9,175 bases of DNA. Origin: an uncultured Litorilinea sp. (GTDB taxonomy: Bacteria > Chloroflexota > Anaerolineae > Caldilineales > Caldilineaceae). Below are positions 1 through 5,063 of this stretch, in pieces (within the stretch, counting starts at the first letter, position 1; every line of letters begins with the position of its first letter). Under the pieces are notes generated by a model. The model saw only the letters and a list, made by a program, of their open reading frames with translations, did not search any database and was not told where the DNA came from. Location: the NCBI GenBank assembly GCA_946885925.1, contig CAMPHP010000079.1, positions 1-9,175 of the forward strand. Reading direction: 5' to 3'. The translations under genes were made by a program, and so were the position numbers.

Positions 1-855
1 GTGGAAAGGGAAACGAGAGGGGGGTGTGTTGGTGCGCTCTTCTTCACTTTCGGGATAGTCATACCAGACATCCAGCCCTGCTGCCAAGAGTGTTTTGTCT
101 GCTAGGGCCTGGTAGAGCGCCTCTTCGTCCACGACAGGCCCGCGGCCTACGTTGACCAGGATGGAGCCAGCAGGGAGTAACGCAAGCTCGCGTGCACCGA
201 TCATCCCCTTGGTTTCGGCGGTCAAAGGGAGCGCGATGACAAGTACATCACTGCGCGGGAGTAGCTTAGACAAGGCCGAGGGTGGGTAGATGGTGGCTGG
301 GTAGATGGTGGCAATGGGATCGCTGGGTGCTGTCTCATCTTCACCAACATGGCGGCGAACCCCGATTACCGTCATGCCCAAGGCATGACAGACCGCGCCA
401 ATGCGTTGGCCGATTCGCCCGTAGCCCAAGATGGTGACACATTTGCCGTGGAGAATAGTGGTGGGTGTGTTGCCATAGCGTGAGCGCCAGTCATTGTGGC
501 GTAGTTCGCGATCCATAGGGACGATGAATTTGGCTGCCGCCAGCATCAGGCCGATAGCGAGTTCGGCGGTGGGAATGACATTGAAGTGGATGCTATGTAG
601 TGAGATGTGCGGGTACGCTTGCAAGAGCTCAATGGTCTCTTTCGGCGCGCCTGCAAAGGGTGCAATGACAGCGCGCAAGTTAGGGCTGGCTTCGATTTGC
701 TCACGGCTAGGATAGCCATGTACCAAAATCTCGAAATCGGCATTGGCTGGAACCTCTTCACCTGTGACGATCTCGATAGTGGATGGGACAAGGCGGCGGA
801 GTTCAGCAAGGGAGAGTGTGCTGTTGCGCGTGAAGACAAAAACCTTGAGCGTCAT
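1..855 (-). CDS. D-isomer-specific 2-hydroxyacid dehydrogenase, NAD-binding (3' end cut off by window edge)
   Basis: Reading leftwards from an ATG at 855-853, the frame stays open to base 1, giving 285 residues of a protein whose C-terminus lies outside the window. The family reversibly oxidises D-2-hydroxyacids to 2-oxoacids with NAD(P) in the cytosol. Visible signs are the Rossmann motif GYGRIG at residues 144-149, the TAELAIGLMLAA helix at 97-108 that precedes the cofactor domain, and the VNVGRGPVVDE motif at 234-244 whose Arg238 is the usual substrate-binding and catalytic Arg. The catalytic Glu, normally about 29 residues after that Arg, falls on Tyr267 in DVWYDYP; the catalytic His would lie beyond the edge. 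A tandem duplication encodes ATIYPATIYP at 182-191. The ribosome binding site is weak (AGGGG one base from ATG, AAGAGAAAG further up), but MTLKVFVF is a typical family beginning. It is transcribed divergently from the enolase-superfamily gene. Substrate unknown. Confidence 0.93.
   Translation of the reverse strand, partial: MTLKVFVFTRNSTLSLAELRRLVPSTIEIVTGEEVPANADFEILVHGYPSREQIEASPNLRAVIAPFAGAPKETIELLQAYPHISLHSIHFNVIPTAELAIGLMLAAAKFIVPMDRELRHNDWRSRYGNTPTTILHGKCVTILGYGRIGQRIGAVCHALGMTVIGVRRHVGEDETAPSDPIATIYPATIYPPSALSKLLPRSDVLVIALPLTAETKGMIGARELALLPAGSILVNVGRGPVVDEEALYQALADKTLLAAGLDVWYDYPESEEERTNTPPSRFPFH
283..312. repeat. Perfect 15-base tandem duplication inside the dehydrogenase gene
   Basis: Bases 283-297 and 298-312 are identical 15-mers (TGGGTAGATGGTGGC on the plus strand) in direct tandem. 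Because 15 is a multiple of three the reading frame is kept, and the protein carries ATIYP twice at residues 182-191. This falls between the NAD-binding strand with VIGVRRH and the strand with SDVLVIALP, a region that tolerates insertions in this family. The two copies have no differences, so the duplication looks recent or is under copy correction. Confidence 0.95.
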
Positions 856-871
856 ACCCCTAAATCTTTCT

Positions 872-909
872 CTTGAATTTTTCCTTGAAATTTCCCCTTG
901 AATTTTTTC
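872..909. repeat. Degenerate 12-13-base tandem repeat, 3 copies, upstream of the dehydrogenase
   Basis: Three consecutive units begin with CTTGAA at 872, 884 and 897: CTTGAATTTTTC, CTTGAAATTTCCC and CTTGAATTTTTTC. On the minus strand each contributes a purine-rich TTCAAG stretch, and the copy nearest the dehydrogenase gives the AAGAGAAAG sequence 11-19 bases before its ATG. The array could be a source of alternative ribosome binding, or simply slippage-prone AT-rich DNA. Confidence 0.7.
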
Positions 910-1302
910 AAAGGATCAGTTTATGCGGACGTTCTAGTGGGTCATTGTAGCTGAAGGGCAGTGATGCGGCCTGCATTCAGTATGTTTGTGATGGGCGAGG
1001 GAGAGTTATGGCGTATAGATGACACCTAGCGCAAAGTGGATTTTGCTCCTCGTGAGGATGGCACTCTCCGCTTGCTGTGGTAAGATTTTACGGGTTGAGG
1101 GCGCAAATGACAACTGTTTCCTGCACTGCTGTTTTATTTAGTGCTTTATTTGTTGATGGATTTGCTGAACCCTTGCGTGGTGTTGTGCATGATCCTCTGG
1201 TGCAACTTATCTGTTTTCCCTCCTCGACTGTGGGCGTACCTCTCGGATAAATGAGACCTGCTTATCCCTTTTGCTTGCCCACCCAATCTAGAGATGGCTT
1301 TT

Positions 1303-1370
1303 TAACTCACTATTTCTAACTCGCGATTTCAAACTCACTAGTCCTAACTTCATTACCTAACTCTTTGGTC
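1303..1370. repeat. Degenerate 14-base tandem repeat, about 5 copies, upstream of the enolase-superfamily gene
   Basis: Units start at 1303, 1317, 1331, 1345 and 1358, a spacing of 14, 14, 14 and 13 bases: TAACTCACTATTTC, TAACTCGCGATTTC, AAACTCACTAGTCC, TAACTTCATTACC and TAACTCTTTGGTC. The (T/A)AACT core is kept in every unit while the second half drifts. The array ends 23 bases before the start codon at 1394, just ahead of its GGGAG ribosome binding site. It may be a multi-site protein-binding region in the promoter or 5' leader, or a decayed slippage product; no regulator is identifiable from sequence. Confidence 0.8.
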
Positions 1371-1393
1371 AAGCTTACTTTGGGAGTATTCAC

Positions 1394-2671
1394 ATGAAGA
1401 TTGTTGATGTGGAATTCATCCATCTGGATGTCCCTTTCACACCCCATACCAATCTGCACATGCAGTATTGGTTGCCCCATTGGCGTATTTCACAGCTTTG
1501 CAAGATTACAACCGACAATGGTTTGGTTGGATGGGGTGAGACCTTGCCCAACTACACCTGGGCCAAGGTGCCACCCAATGTCGAAAAAGAGTTGATTGGC
1601 CGTCACCCCGCAGATGTCATGTGGCAAGATAATTTGGGTGCTGGGGTGCAGATGGCCTTGTTTGACTTGGTCGGCAAGGCACTAGGCGTGCCTGTCTACA
1701 AGCTGTTGGGTGAAAAGGTGCGCGATTGGTGCCCCATTTCCTGGTGGGCGATGGATATGCCGCCCCAGGATTGGGCCGAGCAATGCGCCGAGGCAGTACG
1801 CCAGGGTTATATGTCGTCTAAGCTCAAGGCGCGCACCTGGTTTGATCTCCACGCCGCGTTGCAAGCTATCTTTGAGGTCGTGCCAGCGCAGTTTATTCTG
1901 GATTTGGATTTCAACGCGACGCTGGACAATGCTGCTAACGCAGTGCGCTTTCTCAGCACATTGGAACAATATGACCAGGTCGCTATGTTTGAAAGCCCGA
2001 TTCCGCAAAGCGATGTGGCGGGTAATGTGCAGATTCGCCAGCGTATCAACCGTCCGGTTGCCATGCACTATGGTAGCCCGCCGATTATGACCGCGCTGAA
2101 AGAGGATGTCTGCGACGGCTTTGTGGTGGGTGAAGGAGCAAGTTCCAATCGCCGCCAAGCGCTGTTGCTGCAACAGGCCAACAAGCCGTTCTGGTTGCAG
2201 ATGGTGGGGACGGGGGTGACAACTACCTGGGCGGCCCATTGTGGCGCGGTGTATATGCAGGCCAAATGGCCTGCGATTACGTGTATGAACATCTACGAAT
2301 CTCAGTTGATTACTGAACCGATTGCGATTCGTGGCGGCTTTATGCGCGTGCCAGAAGGGCCGGGGCTGGGCATTGAGATTGACATGGATGCCATAGAGCG
2401 CTATCGGGTTGATTATGCCTTTGTCGAGACGCCACGGCATCTCTACCGCTATATCCGCGAGAATGGTGAAGCGACCTACTATGTGGGTGATAAGCAGGCG
2501 TTGCACCGCACCTATCCTGATGATGCCCAACCAGTTTGTGAGCCAGGCGCGACCTTAGAGGTTGTGCCCGACGATGGTAGCGCTGCTTTTGCGGAAATGT
2601 GGGAGGCGGTAAAGGATGGAAAGAGCGTGTTGCGCCGGACGGAGAGCAAGGTCACGGAGAGCAAGGGGTAG
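1394..2671 (+). CDS. Mandelate racemase/muconate lactonizing (enolase superfamily) protein, atypical active site
   Basis: This 425-residue protein has the enolase-superfamily plan: an N-terminal capping domain (about 1-115, with TDNGLVGWGET at 40-50) and a TIM barrel ending in the signature VPEGPGLGIEID at 319-330. Members abstract a proton alpha to a carboxylate with Mg2+, typically in acid-sugar dehydration, racemisation or cycloisomerisation. The Lys-x-Lys pair (K143, K145) is present; the first two metal ligands align with D172 (DFN) and E200 (FESPIP). By eye the third ligand, usually Asp/Glu in the PVALDE position, falls on H225 (PVAMHYG), and the second catalytic Lys/Asp falls near G246 (DGFVVGEG), though E247 might substitute. 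About 85 residues follow the usual end of the barrel, finishing in a tandem TESKV/TESKG. GGGAG at 1382-1386 sits 7 bases before ATG. The creatininase-like gene follows after 111 bases. Family call is firm; the reaction is unknown. Confidence 0.93.
   Translation: MKIVDVEFIHLDVPFTPHTNLHMQYWLPHWRISQLCKITTDNGLVGWGETLPNYTWAKVPPNVEKELIGRHPADVMWQDNLGAGVQMALFDLVGKALGVPVYKLLGEKVRDWCPISWWAMDMPPQDWAEQCAEAVRQGYMSSKLKARTWFDLHAALQAIFEVVPAQFILDLDFNATLDNAANAVRFLSTLEQYDQVAMFESPIPQSDVAGNVQIRQRINRPVAMHYGSPPIMTALKEDVCDGFVVGEGASSNRRQALLLQQANKPFWLQMVGTGVTTTWAAHCGAVYMQAKWPAITCMNIYESQLITEPIAIRGGFMRVPEGPGLGIEIDMDAIERYRVDYAFVETPRHLYRYIRENGEATYYVGDKQALHRTYPDDAQPVCEPGATLEVVPDDGSAAFAEMWEAVKDGKSVLRRTESKVTESKG
2639..2668. 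repeat. 15-base tandem duplication at the 3' end of the enolase-superfamily gene
   Basis: Bases 2639-2653 and 2654-2668 are direct tandem copies sharing their first 13 bases (ACGGAGAGCAAGG), then differing at TC versus GG. They encode TESKV and TESKG, residues 416-425, and the second copy ends exactly before the TAG stop at 2669-2671. The unit length and in-frame nature match the duplication at 283-312, though the sequence is unrelated. Confidence 0.93.
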
Positions 2672-2672
2672 G

Positions 2673-2704
2673 GTTTAAAAGGGTTAGCGTTTAAGAGGTA
2701 AGGC
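2673..2704. repeat. Weak degenerate 16-base tandem repeat in the gap after the enolase-superfamily gene
   Basis: GTTTAAAAGGGTTAGC (2673-2688) is followed directly by GTTTAAGAGGTAAGGC (2689-2704), matching at 11 of 16 positions. It continues the run of repeated sequence that begins with the coding duplication at 2639-2668. An imperfect stem AAGGCT (2700-2705) / AGCCTT (2717-2722) lies at its end, without a following T-run, so I do not call a terminator. Confidence 0.4.
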
Positions 2705-2738
2705 TTACGAATCGAGAGCCTTTGAGACATTTACCGAA

Positions 2739-2750
2739 GTTACATGTAAC
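2739..2750. promoter_or_regulatory. Perfect 12-base palindrome, possible operator
   Basis: GTTACATGTAAC is its own reverse complement. It lies 32 bases before the creatininase-like gene, in the 111-base gap between it and the upstream gene. The GTnnnnnnnnAC form suits a dimeric repressor (GntR-like sites have GT...AC ends). A half-site echo, AAGTTAT at 2753-2759, follows AAGTTAC at 2737-2743. No regulator gene is present in the window, so the operator role is a guess. Confidence 0.35.
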
Positions 2751-2782
2751 CAAAGTTATCTGTATAAGAGGAGATAAAGAGC

Positions 2783-3556
2783 ATGACCGTTCGTTTGGAA
2801 GAATTGACTCGTGAGCAGATTAAGGCGATTGCCCCCAACGCAGTGGCAGTGCTGCCCACAGCTTCGATTGAGCAGCATGGGCCACATCTGCCAGTGGTGA
2901 CTGACACATTGTTGTGTGGGACTGTCGCACTCCGCGCGGCAGAGAAGGCAGCAGGACGTAGCCAAGTGCTGGTGGCTCCGGTTATGCCCTATTGCAATTC
3001 GCATCATCATCGCCCTTTTGCCGGTGTGCTGTCACTGGCGGCACCGACCTATATGGCAGCGGTGACGGACATCCTCGAAGGGTTGGCGCTGAGTGGCTTC
3101 CGCAGGTTGATGATTTTGAATGGACATGGAGGCAACACAGATTCCAACGCGGTGGTGGGCTTGGACTTCGTGAACCGGCTGGGTCACGATGTGTCAATTG
3201 CGACAGCCGCCTATTGGGATATTGCTCGCCCTGCGATTGTAGAGGCGGGAATCATGGAGGGCGGGCGTGTTCCTGGACATGCAGGACGCTTTGAGACGGC
3301 TCTGGTCATGGCAATTCGCCCTGAACTGGTTAACCAAGAGGGGCTTGCTCAGACGATTGACCAAAAGAATGATGGCGGGCTTTTCTCCAAGGGTTTGGTT
3401 GGCGGTACAGTGCAGCGACATGGCACATGGGCAGCCAGCACTGGCTATTCGGATTCCCCGGCAAAGGCGACGCCCGAAGAGGGTAAGGCGATGCTAGAGA
3501 TCATTGTGGACAAGGTTGCTGACTTTATGGTTGCTTTTGACGAGTCAACCCGGTAG
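2783..3556 (+). CDS. Creatininase-family metallohydrolase
   Basis: This 257-residue protein has the normal length and motif order of the creatininase family, cytosolic di-metal enzymes that hydrolyse cyclic amides and related bonds. Known members include creatininase, formamidopyrimidine deformylase ArfB, mycofactocin peptidase MftE and the 3-dehydro-scyllo-inosose hydrolase IolN. Metal ligands are visible as E30 and H32 in SIEQHGPHLP, D41 in VVTD, H115 in LNGHGGN (112-118) and E171 in GHAGRFETA (165-173). A His-rich patch NSHHHRPF lies at 72-79. AGGAG at 2769-2773 is 9 bases before the ATG, a strong ribosome binding site. The enolase-superfamily gene is 111 bases upstream on the same strand and a palindrome lies between them; a folded repeat element begins about 15 bases after the stop. 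The neighbours suggest catabolism of an imported sugar-like or amide compound, not creatinine use specifically. Family certain, substrate not. Confidence 0.93.
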   Translation: MTVRLEELTREQIKAIAPNAVAVLPTASIEQHGPHLPVVTDTLLCGTVALRAAEKAAGRSQVLVAPVMPYCNSHHHRPFAGVLSLAAPTYMAAVTDILEGLALSGFRRLMILNGHGGNTDSNAVVGLDFVNRLGHDVSIATAAYWDIARPAIVEAGIMEGGRVPGHAGRFETALVMAIRPELVNQEGLAQTIDQKNDGGLFSKGLVGGTVQRHGTWAASTGYSDSPAKATPEEGKAMLEIIVDKVADFMVAFDESTR

Positions 3557-3570
3557 ATCTGGCGTTCAAC

Positions 3571-3682
3571 CGTCATTCCGATCACGAAGTGGGGCTATGC
3601 CCCACCAGCGGGAGAAATCCCCTTCTGGAAACGTTGGGACAGCGAGAAGGGGATTCCTCCTTGCAGACTCGTCGGAATGACA
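3571..3682. repeat. Nested palindromic intergenic element (MITE/REP-like)
   Basis: Outer 10-base arms GTCATTCCGA (3572-3581) and TCGGAATGAC (3672-3681) are exact inverse complements. Inside are a perfect hairpin GTGGGGC-TAT-GCCCCAC (3589-3605) and a larger inverted repeat, 3611-3626 with 3645-3660, matching at 15 of 16 positions around an 18-base loop. As RNA this would fold as one outer stem closing two hairpins. Its ends resemble short dispersed palindromes I recall from many bacterial genomes (TCATTCCGA...TCGGAATGA). No target-site duplication and no coding content is evident. It lies between the creatininase-like and CPBP genes and may stabilise or end the upstream transcript, although no T-run follows either hairpin. 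Confidence 0.8.
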
Positions 3683-3732
3683 GGGTGTACTACAGCACAG
3701 GTTTATGATTACTCTATGGAAGATTTTGTTTG

Positions 3733-4665
3733 ATGGAAGATCAAATAACTGTGTCTGCGACCCGTGCGGTGCTTGACTTACGGCGGGTGCTTGTATTTTG
3801 CTTGCTGGCGTTTCTTATCTCCTGGAGTGCCGCCCTTTATATTGCTTTCAATGGTGGATTGTCGGGGATGTCGGGGCTCCAAACAATCTTGGTCTTGACG
3901 CTGTGGTATATGCCTGGGCCATCCTATGCCCATCTGCTGACGCGGCTGATTACGCGTGAGGGGTGGCATAACCTTTGGTTGCGTCCGCACTTCCGGCAGG
4001 GTTGGTGGACATGGTTGGTCGCTTGGTTCGCTCCAGGTATTCTCACGCTGATTGGTGCAGCGCTCTATTTCCTTGTGTTTCCTCAACACCTCGATACGTC
4101 ACTGGGACAAGTACGTGCAATGCTCGATCAGAGTGCTGCCGTGACCGGAGAAGCAGTGCCGCTTTCTGTGGAGATGTTGATCCTGGTTCAAACGCTGACA
4201 GCATTATTTTTAGCACCTGTGCTAAATGCTCTGCCAAGCTTGGGAGAAGAGTTTGGCTGGCGTGCCTATCTGCAACCGAAATTGATGGCTTTGGGCTGGC
4301 GGCGGGCGATGCTGTGGATGGGGCTGATCTGGGGTGTGTGGCACTGGCCTCTGATTGCGATGGGGCATAACTACGGATTGGAGTATCCGGGTGCGCCCTG
4401 GTTGGGAATGTTGGTCTTTGTGCTCTTCACGACCGCATTTGGCACGCTTTTAGGGTGGTTGACGATTCGAGGTGGCAGCGTTTGGCCCGCGGTAATTGGG
4501 CATGGCGCGCTCAATGGCATTGCTGCCTTGCCGCTCCTCTTTGTGCAAGGGACACCGAACCCGATACTCGGCCCAGCGATGGTTGGCGTGCTGGCAGGAT
4601 TGCCCTTGTTCCTGGTTGCGCTATGGTTTTGGCTAAATCCACCACAGAAGAGCCAGGAGGTCTAA
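3733..4665 (+). CDS. CPBP-family intramembrane glutamic endopeptidase-like protein
   Basis: A 310-residue, very hydrophobic protein with several membrane segments (for example about 19-41, 93-117, 191-209, 223-246 and 281-301) and the three ABI/CPBP motifs in order: EEFGWR (172-177), WGVWHWP with H204, and IGHGALNG with H257 and N261. The family includes the eukaryotic CAAX prenyl protease Rce1 and bacterial proteins linked to bacteriocin self-immunity or membrane-protein processing; most bacterial members have no known substrate. All expected catalytic residues are present. I chose ATG at 3733 over the TTG at 3730: GGAAGA at 3718-3723 is 9 bases upstream. The sequence ATGGAAGAT occurs at both 3716 and 3733. 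The upstream copy opens a five-codon frame whose TGA overlaps this ATG. The gene is isolated between the palindromic element and the transporter promoter, so its link to its neighbours is unclear. Confidence 0.9.
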   Translation: MEDQITVSATRAVLDLRRVLVFCLLAFLISWSAALYIAFNGGLSGMSGLQTILVLTLWYMPGPSYAHLLTRLITREGWHNLWLRPHFRQGWWTWLVAWFAPGILTLIGAALYFLVFPQHLDTSLGQVRAMLDQSAAVTGEAVPLSVEMLILVQTLTALFLAPVLNALPSLGEEFGWRAYLQPKLMALGWRRAMLWMGLIWGVWHWPLIAMGHNYGLEYPGAPWLGMLVFVLFTTAFGTLLGWLTIRGGSVWPAVIGHGALNGIAALPLLFVQGTPNPILGPAMVGVLAGLPLFLVALWFWLNPPQKSQEV

Positions 4666-4674
4666 ATAACGAGT

Positions 4675-4702
4675 TTTACACCTAGGCATAAGTGTGTATA
4701 AT
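4675..4702 (+). promoter_or_regulatory. Sigma70-type promoter for the ABC transporter genes
   Basis: TTTACA (4675-4680) is followed after a 16-base spacer by a consensus TATAAT (4697-4702). The -35 box matches consensus at five of six positions and the -10 at all six. It begins 10 bases after the stop codon of the CPBP gene and points rightwards. Transcription starting near 4709 would give a leader of about 355 bases before the first permease gene. Confidence 0.7.
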
Positions 4703-5063
4703 ATCCTCAGTTCTACCTCACTTGGCAGGCCAATCTCCCAATACCGCTTACCGTGGTCTGTTAAGCATCAACAGTTGTGTGCATTGCAACAATTAGCACG
4801 ACAAGTAGTTTAGCAGTACCCCCCATACAACATTTGGATCGCTGCCCATCCTGGGGGTGGTGGTTCTGTAGTACAAACGTTTAGTCTGTAGCTCCTGAAT
4901 CGCGGCGTGCATGTAGGCTCTCCTTGATCTAGCTCTCGCAGACGGCTCATAAATCCAGCATCGCACATCCTATGTACTTCTTGGCACAAATAGATACCAG
5001 CACAATTAAAGAGTTTTAAGACAACTAAAGAGTATTGATAAAAAGTATTGAGGAAGAAACACA
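4703..5063 (+). other. Long untranslated leader upstream of the transporter genes
   Basis: About 360 bases lie between the promoter and the first permease. I found no convincing gene on either strand, no recognisable riboswitch or T-box core, and no terminator hairpin with a T-run. A C-run at 4818-4823 could pair with the G-run near 4853-4857, and CCCATCCTGGG is a small hairpin. A 15-codon ATG frame (4972-5019) has no ribosome binding site. A 19-base degenerate repeat occupies the last part. The leader may be regulatory, or it may be eroded former coding DNA. Confidence 0.5.
5002..5039. repeat. Degenerate 19-base tandem repeat before the first permease gene
   Basis: ACAATTAAAGAGTTTTAAG (5002-5020) is followed directly by ACAACTAAAGAGTATTGAT (5021-5039), matching at 15 of 19 positions. 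AGTATTGA then recurs at 5031-5038 and 5044-5051, the second copy running into the GAGGAAG ribosome binding site at 5050-5056. It is another short AT-rich duplication placed just ahead of a start codon. Confidence 0.65.

Larger units (their letters stand above)
856..1393. other. Divergent intergenic region (538 bases)
   Basis: This gap separates the leftward dehydrogenase from the rightward enolase-superfamily gene and must carry the promoters of both. It has a degenerate 12-13-base repeat next to the dehydrogenase start and a 14-base repeat next to the rightward gene, both listed separately. A minus-strand TACAAT (plus-strand ATTGTA, 944-949) could be a -10 box for the dehydrogenase, but I see no matching -35. 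A TTGTGC...TTATCT pair at 1183-1212 (18-base spacer) is a poor rightward candidate. I see no convincing reading frame, RNA gene or terminator in the middle part (about 920-1290). Confidence 0.6.

Noticed and set aside
944..949. Minus-strand TACAAT as a -10 box for the dehydrogenase
   Set aside because: No acceptable -35 lies 16-18 bases upstream on that strand, so it is mentioned only in the intergenic entry.
1682..2530. Long antisense frame (282 codons) across the enolase-superfamily gene
   Set aside because: It shadows a gene with clear family motifs; its His- and Arg-rich translation matches nothing recognisable. The same holds for the 296-codon antisense frame at 6893-7783.
2740..2768. 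Promoter TTACAT-N17-TATAAG before the creatininase-like gene
   Set aside because: The -35 matches poorly, and transcription would start inside or after the ribosome binding site, leaving no usable leader.
3589..3605. Rho-independent terminator after the creatininase-like gene
   Set aside because: The hairpin is strong but is followed by CAGCGGGAG and not a T-run; the element is better explained as a nested palindromic repeat.
4930..4965. tRNA-like stretch with GGCTCATAAATCC resembling a Met anticodon loop
   Set aside because: No matching acceptor, D or T arms could be found around it; there is no GGTTCAAATCC-like T loop at the right distance.
4972..5019. Possible 15-codon leader peptide ahead of the transporter genes
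   Set aside because: No Shine-Dalgarno sequence precedes it and no codon run suggests attenuation.
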